A DNA stretch of 64,000 nt, from assembly GCF_024362485.1 (NCBI RefSeq), contig NZ_CP101456.1, positions 1,054,001 to 1,118,000 on the forward strand, in the 5' to 3' direction. This document shows positions 7,896 through 15,867 of the stretch, in pieces. The notes under the pieces are model-generated. The model was not told the origin of the DNA. It made no database searches and was given only the letters and a program-made list of their open reading frames with translations. The DNA comes from Natronobeatus ordinarius. Its GTDB lineage: Archaea > Halobacteriota > Halobacteria > Halobacteriales > Natrialbaceae. The translations under genes and the position numbers were made by a program. The stretch's first letter is position 1. Each line of letters opens with the position of its first letter.

Positions 7896-9299
7896 TCAGC
7901 CGTGCTCTCCGTCCTCGATGCGAACCGTCTCGAGTTCGCCCGCGCCGACCCAGACGAAGCCGTTTTGCTCGGCGGTGGCTCTCGCGTCGGACACCGCGTT
8001 CGGATCGAACTCGTCGGTGAACTCGATGCGCGTTTCATCCGGTTCGACAGCCGGGAGCTCGGGGAGGAACGCCTCGTCCTCGAGCAGGCCTCGCACCGAC
8101 ACGTCCGTGCCGGTTCCGAGGGCTGCCCCGAGCGCCAGGTAGCGGTCGCTCTCGCTCTCGGGTTCGACGCCCGCACCGAACGAGTCGTTCGAGACGCGCG
8201 TCGTCGTCACGCTCCCCGAGAGTTCCCCGAAGCCGTCGTCGGACGCCGAGGGGTCACGGGTCGACTCCGCCGAGTTCGAACTGGACCGCCCGACACCACC
8301 AGCCGTCGTCGAGCCGGATCGGCCAGTCGCTCGAGCCGCCGGCTCGTTCGGCTCCGCTCTCGACCTCGAGTCGGCGTCACGATCACCGTCGTCACGCACT
8401 CGCGTGACGGTCGGCGACCAGCCGCCGAGTTCGAAGCCGTCTCGCGATGCCACCGGCTCCCCACTCGAGGGAGCCGACGTCGTCCGGTCGGTGGCCGATT
8501 CGGCCTCCTCGATGAACGCAGACGCCCCGTCCTCGACGGCCGGCTCTGCTTCCTCGATGAACGCGGACGCTCCCCCGCCGCTCGATGGTCGGTCGGTCGT
8601 TCCGTCGGCTTCCTCGAGCGCCCACTCGGGCCACGGCTCGACTGCGTCCCCGTCCGGGCGGGCGGACGGAACGTAGGCCGCAGCGTCGTGCTCGGGGAGC
8701 AGTGGCCGGTCGAACGCCTCGATGCGCTCGTGGTAGCGCTCGCGGACGCGCTCGAGTTCGTCCACTTCGACCAGCGCCGCCCGCCACCGGTCGCGACCCG
8801 ACGAACAGAGGACGAACCGGGCGTCGACGCCCGCGAGCAGCGTCTCGTCGATCGCGTGGACGATCGCCGGGAAGTTGTCCGTCCCCAGCGGCGTCTCCGG
8901 GTAGTCGGCCACCACCTCCCGGCACCGTCCCGCCGGGCCACGTGCCTCGAGTCGGAGCCGTCGCCCGCGGTCGGTGACCGACAGCGACCAGCCGATCGCC
9001 GCGAACGCATCCGACAGCTCGCGCTCGAGCGCCCGGACGGAATACCGGGCCGAGACGTCGACGCCACGGTCGGAGCGACAGATCGTCTGTCGGAGAAACG
9101 CCGTCCGGTCCCGGCTGTCGCCGAGCGCCTCGGCGAGCGCCGTCTCGAGGTCGTCCGACGTCCGTCCGCGAGCACGGACGTCGGCCGCCGTAACGCCGAA
9201 CGCACCGAGGACGTCCGCGCACACGAGCACGTCGTCGGGGAGGGCCCGTCGCATGGCCATCTCTTCACCGAAGTCACAGTTACATCTTCCGTCAGACAT
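7896..9299 (-). CDS. Hypothetical protein with duplicated GASAFIEEAE segment
   Basis: A 467-residue protein that I do not recognise. It has a folded N-terminal region (about residues 15-205, helical, with a His-rich WRAALVEVDELERVRERYH stretch), a low-complexity Ser/Thr/Asp/Gly-rich linker (about 225-370) and a small C-terminal region ending in FVWVGAGELETVRIEDGEHG. In the linker the segment GASAFIEEAE occurs twice, 16 residues apart. No membrane segment or signal peptide. The annotated ATG at 9299 overlaps an AT-rich sequence that could itself be the TATA element, so the true start may be the ATG at 9260 (MAMRRALP). Confidence 0.6.
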   Translation of the reverse strand: MSDGRCNCDFGEEMAMRRALPDDVLVCADVLGAFGVTAADVRARGRTSDDLETALAEALGDSRDRTAFLRQTICRSDRGVDVSARYSVRALERELSDAFAAIGWSLSVTDRGRRLRLEARGPAGRCREVVADYPETPLGTDNFPAIVHAIDETLLAGVDARFVLCSSGRDRWRAALVEVDELERVRERYHERIEAFDRPLLPEHDAAAYVPSARPDGDAVEPWPEWALEEADGTTDRPSSGGGASAFIEEAEPAVEDGASAFIEEAESATDRTTSAPSSGEPVASRDGFELGGWSPTVTRVRDDGDRDADSRSRAEPNEPAARATGRSGSTTAGGVGRSSSNSAESTRDPSASDDGFGELSGSVTTTRVSNDSFGAGVEPESESDRYLALGAALGTGTDVSVRGLLEDEAFLPELPAVEPDETRIEFTDEFDPNAVSDARATAEQNGFVWVGAGELETVRIEDGEHG

Positions 9300-9446
9300 A
9301 AAATAGTAAACACGACGCGTAGAAATTATCGGAGTGAGGCACCACGTCGGTCCCGTCGGCGATCACACTCGAGCTGGAGGTTGCTCACGCACTCCGGGCC
9401 CGTCACCTCGGAAACGATAATGTCTCTTCGTTGAGAACGAAGCGCC

Positions 9447-9965
9447 ATGTCGGCCGACGAACGCCGGAGTCAGACTGGCGGCCAGACTCGAGCCGCCGCG
9501 ATTGGGGCCGTGATCGGATTGTTCGTCACGCTCGCGACGGCGCTGGTGGTCTCGTTCGGCGGCGGCTCGCCCAGCACCGGTTCGATCGTCGCCGCGATCG
9601 GATTCGCACCAGTCGCGGGAAGCGGCGTCGCCGGCTACTGGTACCGCTCGCGTTCGGATGGAGGCTGGCTCGGCGCGACCGTGGTCGGTACCGGCCTCGG
9701 GTTCACCGTCGGCGTGCTGCTGCTCGCCGTCGTCCTCGAGTGGCTCGCTCGAGCGCCGCTGACCGGCGGCGCGGGGCCGGCGGTCCTCGTAATCGTCGTC
9801 TTGCTGGGCGTGAGCGTGGTACTGACGACCGCGTTCGGCGCGGTCGGTGGGCTCGCGGGCGCGGCGGCGTGTGACGCCCTGGCGGAGTCTGGCGGCAGGT
9901 CCTCCGACGCGGAGCGAAGGGAGGCCGGCGACTCTCACGATCCCGGATCGACGGACGATCGGTGA
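9447..9965 (+). CDS. Small integral membrane protein (DUF5518-like)
   Basis: A 172-residue protein with four predicted membrane helices (about residues 15-37, 45-63, 76-98, 108-135) and a hydrophilic, Asp/Ser/Arg-rich C-terminal tail. Its Gly/Ala-rich helices recall the haloarchaeal DUF5518 membrane family, but I am not certain. It is a single gene between the divergent hypothetical protein and the convergent trpS; the gap to the trpS stop is 24 bases. Confidence 0.6.
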   Translation: MSADERRSQTGGQTRAAAIGAVIGLFVTLATALVVSFGGGSPSTGSIVAAIGFAPVAGSGVAGYWYRSRSDGGWLGATVVGTGLGFTVGVLLLAVVLEWLARAPLTGGAGPAVLVIVVLLGVSVVLTTAFGAVGGLAGAAACDALAESGGRSSDAERREAGDSHDPGSTDDR

Positions 9966-9989
9966 CGCGCGTCCCTCGACGACGCCGGT

Positions 9990-11549
9990 TCAGCCGCGCC
10001 GGGGTGACTCGAGTTCGATCTCGGCGTCCTCGAGCAGGTCGGTGACCTCCTCGCGTTTTTCCTGGTGATCTTCGAGAAACTCCTTCATGAGGCCCGCGGC
10101 CTGCTCCTTGCAGTCGCCACAGAGACGGTCGCCGCCGACGCACTCGTCGTACACGCGCTTTGCGAACGCGTCGTCGTCGCCCGCGAGCAGGTAGGCGTAC
10201 AGCTCGTAGACGGGACACTCGTCGGCCTTCCCGCCGAGTTCACGCTGTGCTTCAGCCGTCTCGCGACCGCCCGTGGTCGCCGACTTCACCTTCTCGTAGC
10301 CCGCCTCGGGGTCGTCGAGCAGCGAGATGTGACTGGCCGGAATCGACGACGACATCTTTCCACCTGTGAGCCCCGTCATGAACCGGTGATAGATCGACGA
10401 CGGCGGGAGAAATGCGTACCCGTCGTGGGCGAGTTCGACCTCGCGGGCGAGTTTTTCGGCCGCCTCGCGCTCGAGGTCGAAGGCGTCGACGTGTTCCTCG
10501 AAGACGCGCTTTTCGCCTTCGACCGCCTCGATCAACCCCTCGAAGGCGTCCTCGTCGGCTCGCCGGTTCAGGAACCGGGTTCGGGGTCGGAGTGGTTCCA
10601 TCCCGGCGTTCTCGAGCTTGTCGATCGCCGACTCGAGGGCGGGGTCGTCCCCGTCCTGGCTGGCGAGCCACTCGGCGGCCTCGCCACACCGCGGCTGGTC
10701 GGGTTCCTCGGCGTACGCCTCACGAGCCTCGTACGCCGCGGCGACGTGCTCGAGTTCGGCTTCCGTCGCTTCGAAACTCGCGTAGGCGGTCGTAACGCCG
10801 AACATTCGCATCCGCGAGGCGAGGTCGCGGGCCAGCCGGACGTGCGGGTCCTGGTCCGGGCCGACGGGGATCACCGTCGGCTTGGGCTCCTCGAGTTGTG
10901 GGTAGAGGATGTCGGCCATCTGGGTGACGACGCTCTGCATGTGTGAGACGTCGGTCTCGCCGTCGAAGCCGTAGATCGAGCCGAGTTCGGAGAAGTTGGC
11001 CTCGATGCCGAGTTCGAACGCGAGGTCTTGCACGTCGCGGTTGGTCGACTGGCGGTAGAGCTCGCCCTCCTCGGGGTCGAAGCCAAGTGCCAGCAGCGAG
11101 AGCAGGTAGTTGCGCGTATGTTCGTCGATCTCTTCCCAGGAGAGGCCGCGGGCGGCGTGGGCCTCGAGGTCGGCGATCAGTCCGTACGCCTCCGCCCCCT
11201 GCTGTTGGTGCCAGATAATCTCGTCGAAGACCAGCTTGTGGCCGATGTGTGGGTCGCCGGTGGGCATGAACCCAGAGAGGACGGCCGCCGGCTCGCCCTC
11301 GGCCATCGCCTCGGCGACCGGTCGGTAGTCGCGGTGGCCGAAGATAACCCCGCGACGCATCAAGTAGTGGGGCTCTGGCACCGCCTCGAGCAGTTCGTCG
11401 AACTCCTCGATGCCGAACTCCTCGAACAGCTTGCGGTAGTCGGAGACTGTCGAGGAGCCCCAGGGGTCGAGGGCGACCTCGTCGGCGCCCGCCGCCCCAC
11501 CGTCGGTTCGTGGCTCCTCGACTCCGTTTCTCGCGTCGTCTCCGGTCAT
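9990..11549 (-). CDS. trpS: Tryptophanyl-tRNA synthetase
   Basis: A 519-residue class I synthetase that charges tRNA-Trp. The HIGH-type motif is PTGDPHIGH at residues 96-104 and the KMSKS-type motif is GGKMSSS at 396-402. The C-terminal extension has a Cys pair (CVGGDRLCGDCKEQ, near residue 480) that fits an archaeal zinc or disulphide element. The frame stays open far upstream, but the ATG at 11549 is the first start that precedes the family's DPWGSSTVSDYRKLFEEFGI segment (residues 28-47) with a short acidic leader. The divergent DHH gene starts 97 bases away. Confidence 0.93.
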   Translation of the reverse strand: MTGDDARNGVEEPRTDGGAAGADEVALDPWGSSTVSDYRKLFEEFGIEEFDELLEAVPEPHYLMRRGVIFGHRDYRPVAEAMAEGEPAAVLSGFMPTGDPHIGHKLVFDEIIWHQQQGAEAYGLIADLEAHAARGLSWEEIDEHTRNYLLSLLALGFDPEEGELYRQSTNRDVQDLAFELGIEANFSELGSIYGFDGETDVSHMQSVVTQMADILYPQLEEPKPTVIPVGPDQDPHVRLARDLASRMRMFGVTTAYASFEATEAELEHVAAAYEAREAYAEEPDQPRCGEAAEWLASQDGDDPALESAIDKLENAGMEPLRPRTRFLNRRADEDAFEGLIEAVEGEKRVFEEHVDAFDLEREAAEKLAREVELAHDGYAFLPPSSIYHRFMTGLTGGKMSSSIPASHISLLDDPEAGYEKVKSATTGGRETAEAQRELGGKADECPVYELYAYLLAGDDDAFAKRVYDECVGGDRLCGDCKEQAAGLMKEFLEDHQEKREEVTDLLEDAEIELESPRRG

Positions 11550-11645
11550 TACCCCGGAGTCGCCCGCCGTGGCGCAAAAACCTTCGCTTTCGACGAACCG
11601 CGATGGATCGGCGGGTTCTTGCCGCTCGGCCCCGGATTCACCGCT

Positions 11646-12863
11646 ATGTACGACGAGCTCATCTCGAGCGAGGATCTCCCCCTCTCGCGCAAGTCCGTGC
11701 TCCCGGGAACTGGCTTCTTCCTCCCGGACGCGATCGAGGACGACCTCGAGGACGAGCGAGCGAAAGCCAAACTCGAGGGCGCGGAGGCGGCCGTCGTCGC
11801 CGACACCGACGCCGACGGGCTGGCCTGCGTCGCCTTGCTCCGGGAGGCGTACGACGACGTGCGGAACGTCCCGGAGCCGGCCGACGAGGACGAGGACGAG
11901 GACGAACCAGCGTCCGAAACGGACGCCCTCGACCCCCTCGAGGAGCCCGAGCCGACGCCCCACCGCGTGGCGCTGCTCGGGGCCAGCCCGCACGACCTGG
12001 AGGACAGCATCCAGCAGGTGGCCGACTACGCCAAGGAGGGGATCGACCTCTACGTCTGTGACCTCTGTCCGGACCGTTACGAGTACGTCGCCGACGAGCT
12101 CGAGGCCGCACTCGAGGTCGCCGGCCACGCCGCGTGGTACGACCACCACCAGTGGGACGACGACGTCGCAGCGGCCGTTCGCGACGCGGGCGTCGACCTC
12201 GTGATCGGCGACTCCGAGGAGGAGTGTACCGCGGACGTAGTGTACCGGTCGCTCGAGTACGAGTTCGATCCGATCTACGAGGAGCTGGCGGCGGTCACCC
12301 GCGACCACGACCTCTGGCTGCGCGAGGACCCCCGGAGCGACGACCTCGCGGATTACGCCTACTGGAGTGGCCCCGAGGAGTACGCCGAGGTCGTTCGCGA
12401 GTACGGCGCGGCGCTTCCGGCGTGGGTCGAGGAGTTCCTCGCCGAGAAACGAATCGAGAAGGAGGCGCTAATCGACCAGGCCGTCTCCCGGACGGAGCTG
12501 CAGGACGTAGACGGATACACCGTCGGTATCACCTACGGACGGTGTTCACAGAACGAGGTCGCCGAAGCGATGCGCGAGCAGGGCGCCGACGCCTCGATCG
12601 TGATCAAACCCGCGGGGAGCGTCTCGATCCGCGGCACCGACGCGTTCGACCGCTGCCACGAGGTCGCCGGGCTCGTCGGCGGCGGCGGCCACCCCAAGGC
12701 CGCCGGCTGCAAGCCGGACATCTACGACGACATGCTCGATTACGCCCACCACTGGACGACGCACGGGGCCGTGACGAAGCAGGTCCTCCTCGATGCGTTT
12801 CAGACGGTCGCCGAGGACGAGCAGGATACTGACTCGAGCGGGGACGACCACTCGTTGGAGTGA
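11646..12863 (+). CDS. DHH-family phosphoesterase (RecJ/NrnA-like)
   Basis: A 405-residue DHH/DHHA1 phosphoesterase. Motif I is VADTDADG (51-58), the DHH motif is YDHHQW (165-170) and the DHHA1 glycine motif is GLVGGGGHPKAAG, near residue 350. Members cleave phosphodiester bonds in single-stranded nucleic acids or small nucleotides with Mn2+; the exact substrate cannot be told from sequence. A strongly acidic insert (about residues 76-105) separates motif I from the rest. The start is the ATG at 11646; a longer open frame upstream overlaps trpS on the other strand and is a shadow. Confidence 0.85.
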   Translation: MYDELISSEDLPLSRKSVLPGTGFFLPDAIEDDLEDERAKAKLEGAEAAVVADTDADGLACVALLREAYDDVRNVPEPADEDEDEDEPASETDALDPLEEPEPTPHRVALLGASPHDLEDSIQQVADYAKEGIDLYVCDLCPDRYEYVADELEAALEVAGHAAWYDHHQWDDDVAAAVRDAGVDLVIGDSEEECTADVVYRSLEYEFDPIYEELAAVTRDHDLWLREDPRSDDLADYAYWSGPEEYAEVVREYGAALPAWVEEFLAEKRIEKEALIDQAVSRTELQDVDGYTVGITYGRCSQNEVAEAMREQGADASIVIKPAGSVSIRGTDAFDRCHEVAGLVGGGGHPKAAGCKPDIYDDMLDYAHHWTTHGAVTKQVLLDAFQTVAEDEQDTDSSGDDHSLE

Positions 12864-12869
12864 GATTGA

Positions 12870-13154
12870 TTCGTTCTGCATAGTGACGAGGACGCCGTCG
12901 AGAAAGCCGCCGAACTGGAGTTACAGGGTCGACAACAGCGGCTGTCGTCGATGACGTTGTTCGAACTCTACTACGGCATCGCACGGTCGAATCAGCCGGA
13001 GCGCGAACGAAGCCTGGTAGAAGAAGTACTCGCTTCGAAGCCGGTACAACCGGCCGATACCGCCGTCATGAGGAAGGCAGGACGGCTGGCGGGAACGCTA
13101 CAGAGAGCGTGTATGCAGTGTGGCGGGGCGTGTTCTTCAGCTATGACGATGTGA
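12870..13154 (+). pseudogene. Truncated VapC-like PIN-domain toxin
   Basis: In frame from 12870, the translation FVLHSDEDAVEKAAELELQG, then SSMTLFELYYGIARS and PADTAVMRKAGRLAGTLQ, looks like the middle of a VapC-type PIN ribonuclease. The N-terminal DTNxLID strand with the first catalytic Asp is missing (a stop lies just upstream at 12867), and the C-terminal acidic residues are missing: after GTLQ at about 13110 the sequence turns into an unrelated Cys-rich tail and stops. No VapB antitoxin is nearby. The gene is broken at both ends and is followed within 10 bases by the palindromic repeat. Confidence 0.65.
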
Positions 13155-13159
13155 ACCAG

Positions 13160-13243
13160 CTATAGTACTCGTTGAAATGATTTACACCAGTCACAGCCGA
13201 CGTTCGTGACCGGGTGTGCAATGACGTTCAATGGTTACTATTG
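13160..13243 (+). repeat. Palindromic MITE-like repeat, copy 1 (short form, 84 bp)
   Basis: This copy starts CTATAGTACTCGTTGAAA and ends with an imperfect inverted copy of that sequence (GTTCAATGGTTACTATTG). The middle holds a second inverted pair (TTACACC ... GGTGTGCAA). It matches copy 2 at 15852-15975 in the same orientation, except that copy 2 carries an extra 40 bases in the centre. Terminal inverted repeats and no coding capacity suggest a non-autonomous element. Its right end overlaps the stop codon of the EamA gene on the opposite strand. Confidence 0.7.
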
Positions 13244-13663
13244 AGCTACGAGGATGACACCGACGCCCGCGAGCAAGAGCCCTGCGACTCTCGTTGTGGT
13301 GATTTCGTCTCCGAGTACAGCCATCCCGATGAACGCTGCGACGACAAAATACATGGCACCGAGAGTCGAGACGACCGTCGTTGAGCCACGTGAGAGACCG
13401 ATATACATCGAGACGAAGCCAATTCCGGCGAACACTCCAGCCACGCCAGCAAGCGCCCCATCCCGTGGCGTGATGGCCAGTGAGGCACCTGACACGAAAA
13501 CATACCCGACTGCAAGGATGGCTGCGACGAGATACGAGATCGCGGCAGCCGTCGTCGGGTCGATGGATTCTGACGCAGCGTTCCCCACGACGATCCAGAT
13601 TCCCCACGAAACCATCGTCAGTAACCCGAATGCCACAGCCGCATTTACCTCTGGGAGTTCCAT
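13238..13663 (-). CDS. Small EamA-family (DMT superfamily) transporter
   Basis: A 141-residue membrane protein with five predicted helices, equal to a single EamA domain, which is the normal size for half-length DMT proteins (COG2510 type) that function as dimers. Typical residues include GIWIVVGN near the N-terminus, IGLSRGSTTVVSTLGAMYFV and FIGMAVLGDEITTTRVAGLLLAG. Substrate unknown. The ATG at 13663 is chosen because a TATA-like CTTTTAC lies about 28 bases upstream (13690-13697). The last codons run into the right end of MITE copy 1, so the native C-terminus may be slightly altered. It has lower GC than the flanking housekeeping genes. Confidence 0.75.
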   Translation of the reverse strand: MELPEVNAAVAFGLLTMVSWGIWIVVGNAASESIDPTTAAAISYLVAAILAVGYVFVSGASLAITPRDGALAGVAGVFAGIGFVSMYIGLSRGSTTVVSTLGAMYFVVAAFIGMAVLGDEITTTRVAGLLLAGVGVILVAQ

Positions 13664-13795
13664 CGGTTGTACTTTCGTTCCTGTGACGGTAAAAGATGCT
13701 GCTTGTAGCACTTCTGACATAGATCGGGAAACAACTGCCAGTGACTGACTTGCGCTGTCTATTCGCATGGCTCTATCAGCGGTCAAGGCAGAGTA

Positions 13796-13817
13796 CCACG
13801 GGTCACCTGACCCGTGG
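13796..13817. repeat. Left-end hairpin of the IS1341-type element
   Basis: A perfect 8-bp inverted repeat (CCACGGGT / ACCCGTGG) with a 6-base loop lies 53 bases before tnpB. It matches the arms of the right-end hairpin and is the likely transposase-recognition structure at the left end. Confidence 0.75.
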
Positions 13818-13870
13818 GTGAATGCCGACAAATCACTACACTTACAACGATTCACGACAATTTATTGACG

Positions 13871-15211
13871 ATGCAAGATGCAGGACTGACCCAGACGCTT
13901 TCTTTTGGATTAACCATCCAAACGGGTAGTCCTGACAACTTGTACAAAGGGTGTCTCGAAGCCCGACGAGTTCGCAACGAAGTCAACCGCCTCGACCGTG
14001 AGGGATGGGACTGGGACGACATCCACGACACCGTAGTGGATAACGCCAACCTCGTGAAAAACACGACTCAACTCCTCGTCCAGAAAGCACTGGGTGAGAT
14101 AGAGACGTACCACGACCACAAAGACAACGAGTGGGGCCGACCGTTTCCCTACATTGACGAGACGTATCCAATGCGGATGAATCACAACGAAGGATACGCC
14201 CTCACTGTAGATGATTCGGGAGATGTTCGCTTCAGAGTCAGTTACAAACCGTACAACCACGTCAAAGGCGTACTTCGCGGTAGTCCCAACCACCTCGAAC
14301 GAGTCAAGAACGCTCTTAACTCTGACTCGTGGAGAGTGGGCGTAGCTGAACTCGTGTATAAACACGACGAATGGCGAGTACACGTCACAGTCACCCACAA
14401 GACACGCACCGTAGCGTCTCCAGACTACGCAGAGACAGTAGTTGGTGTGGACATTAACGAGGACTGCGTGGCACTCACCGCGCTGAATAGAGCTACTGGT
14501 GACGTACTCGATTCAGTCGTCATCGAGTACCCCGACATCAAACGAGTTCGCCACGAGTTTTTCACCAAACGGAAGCGGATGCAGAAAGTCGGACAATCCG
14601 CGTTCGAGAACGTGGTCCAAACCGAAGAACAAGACTTCGTTCACGACCAACTCCATAAAGTATCGCGCGACGTAACACGATGGGTTTCGCAATTCAACGA
14701 ACCGGTAATCGTCTTTGAAGACCTCAAAGACATGCGAGACTCAATCGATTACGGCACGCGAATGAACCGGCGCTTGCACTCCTTGCCGTTCGCCGCACTC
14801 CGAGATATGGTGACGTACAAAGCCGCTTGGGGTGGAATCCCCTCAGACGATGTTGACCCGGCGTACACGAGTCAACGCTGTCCGCGAACGGAATGCTTGC
14901 ACACCGAGCGAGCGAATCGGCGTTGGAAGCGGTTCAAATGTATGGAGTGCGACTTCCAAGACCACGCTGACCGGAAAGCAGCGGTTTGTGTGGCGCAAGA
15001 ATGGTTCCACGAGCAGAATGAGAATGTGCCGTCTCTCGAAACCCTTCCAAGTGTTCGGAAGGTGAGACGGACGGCATCGGGCCTGTGTGAAGAGGCCGAC
15101 TCTCACGGAGCAGTTTTCGCTTCGGGTGTTTACCGACACGGAAAGTCGGCGCGAGACTCGCAGAGTCAAGCGCGAGAGGAATTAAAGACCGTTGCCCCGA
15201 CTACAGGGTAG
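13871..15211 (+). CDS. tnpB: TnpB RNA-guided endonuclease, RuvC triad intact
   Basis: A 446-residue TnpB with the split RuvC nuclease complete: Asp194 (VGVDIN), Glu283 (VFEDLKD) and Asp367 (DHADRKAA). The zinc ribbon between the last two has Cys337/Cys342 (CPRTEC) and Cys357/Cys360 (CMEC). TnpB proteins cut DNA guided by an omega RNA made from the 3' end of the element, which promotes retention of the element at its site; the family is the ancestor of Cas12. The ATG at 13871 is preferred over the GTG at 13814, which lies inside the left-end hairpin. About 80 residues follow the zinc ribbon, longer than in minimal TnpBs. No frameshift is visible. Confidence 0.88.
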   Translation: MQDAGLTQTLSFGLTIQTGSPDNLYKGCLEARRVRNEVNRLDREGWDWDDIHDTVVDNANLVKNTTQLLVQKALGEIETYHDHKDNEWGRPFPYIDETYPMRMNHNEGYALTVDDSGDVRFRVSYKPYNHVKGVLRGSPNHLERVKNALNSDSWRVGVAELVYKHDEWRVHVTVTHKTRTVASPDYAETVVGVDINEDCVALTALNRATGDVLDSVVIEYPDIKRVRHEFFTKRKRMQKVGQSAFENVVQTEEQDFVHDQLHKVSRDVTRWVSQFNEPVIVFEDLKDMRDSIDYGTRMNRRLHSLPFAALRDMVTYKAAWGGIPSDDVDPAYTSQRCPRTECLHTERANRRWKRFKCMECDFQDHADRKAAVCVAQEWFHEQNENVPSLETLPSVRKVRRTASGLCEEADSHGAVFASGVYRHGKSARDSQSQAREELKTVAPTTG

Positions 15212-15242
15212 ACACGGACGCCACGGGTCACCCGACCCGTGG
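15070..15242 (+). ncRNA. Candidate omega RNA (reRNA) region of the TnpB element
   Basis: In characterised IS200/IS605 elements the guide RNA overlaps the 3' part of tnpB and extends through the right end, with the guide taken from flanking DNA. Here the corresponding stretch includes the post-RuvC tail of tnpB and the right-end hairpin at 15221-15242, so the guide would start with the bases after about 15243 (tacttcaccaaag). This is positional inference; no promoter or processing signal is evident. Confidence 0.35.
15221..15242. repeat. Right-end hairpin of the IS1341-type element
   Basis: A perfect 8-bp inverted repeat (CCACGGGT / ACCCGTGG) with loop CACCCG, 9 bases after the tnpB stop. Its arms are identical to those of the left-end hairpin. 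Confidence 0.75.
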
Positions 15243-15405
15243 TACTTCACCAAAGCCCATATTTCCTGATGAAAACAGTCGCATTAAGTTCGCACACGTC
15301 GGTATCAGCATATTCGAAGCGATTGTACGTGGATTCATTCCTGTGAACTGTTCCATGACCTCCTGCGGGAGCAAAGCGTTAGTCCACGGACCGCGTGCCT
15401 CGAGC

Positions 15406-15867
15406 ATGGCCGACTCCGTTCCGCGGCTCTCCGACCCGATCACGATCGTCGGCGAGGAGGCCGTCACCGCGACCGCAGACGACTTCGCGGTGCTCCCGTT
15501 CTCCGAACGCGACGTTCGCATCGACTGCAACTCCGGCGACCACTACACGGCGACCTGGCGCGGCGTCTCGCTCGCCGAGGCCCTCGAGCTGGCGTCGGTG
15601 CCGGGTGAGACGACCCACGTCGTGGTCGCCTCGAGCGACGGCTACACCGTTTGCGTCGACGTCGAGACGGCCGCCGACGCGCTGCTCGCGTTCTTCCAGG
15701 ACGGCCGCCCGCTCGCCGAGGCCGAGTCCTACGAGTCGCGGTTCGTCACCGACGGCGTCGAGGGACCGCGGACGACCAAAGACGTCGAGCGGATCGAGAC
15801 GGTGGCGCTCGAGCCGGGCGAGGAGCCGACGGCCTACGAGGACCTGTTGCTCTATAGTACTCGTTGA
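15406..15867 (+). CDS. Small molybdopterin-binding (sulfite-oxidase fold) domain protein
   Basis: A 153-residue protein resembling the small haloarchaeal members of the oxidoreductase molybdopterin-binding family: an N-terminal strand region (ITIVGEEAV), then LPFSERDVRIDCNSGDHY and ATWRGVSLAEAL (about residues 40-70), and a C-terminal ESRFVTDGVEGPRTTKDVERIETVAL. In the full-length family a conserved Cys binds the Mo cofactor; Cys45 in this copy is a candidate, but with such a short domain cofactor binding is uncertain. The ATG at 15406 is used; an upstream extension to 15343 lacks family character. The stop codon is supplied by the left end of MITE copy 2, so the last few residues (LYSTR) derive from the insertion. 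Confidence 0.65.
   Translation: MADSVPRLSDPITIVGEEAVTATADDFAVLPFSERDVRIDCNSGDHYTATWRGVSLAEALELASVPGETTHVVVASSDGYTVCVDVETAADALLAFFQDGRPLAEAESYESRFVTDGVEGPRTTKDVERIETVALEPGEEPTAYEDLLLYSTR

Larger units (their letters stand above)
13796..15242 (+). mobile_element. IS1341-type (IS200/IS605 family) element carrying only tnpB
   Basis: The tnpB gene is bracketed by two hairpins built from the same arms, CCACGGGT ... ACCCGTGG, at 13796-13817 (6-base loop CACCTG) and 15221-15242 (6-base loop CACCCG). Subterminal hairpins are the recognised ends of IS200/IS605-family elements. No tnpA transposase gene (Y1 HUH) is present, so it would need a TnpA from elsewhere. The exact cleavage points lie a few bases outside the hairpins and are not resolved. 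The interior is visibly lower in GC than the surrounding chromosome. Confidence 0.8.

Noticed and set aside
10065-10946. Long plus-strand ORF of 293 residues opposite trpS
   Set aside because: It is the antisense shadow of trpS, whose HIGH and KMSSS motifs are intact; GC-rich haloarchaeal genes commonly leave all frames open.
11028-11645. Upstream extension of the DHH phosphoesterase frame
   Set aside because: It runs antisense through trpS and lacks any family similarity; the DHH motifs start after the ATG at 11646.
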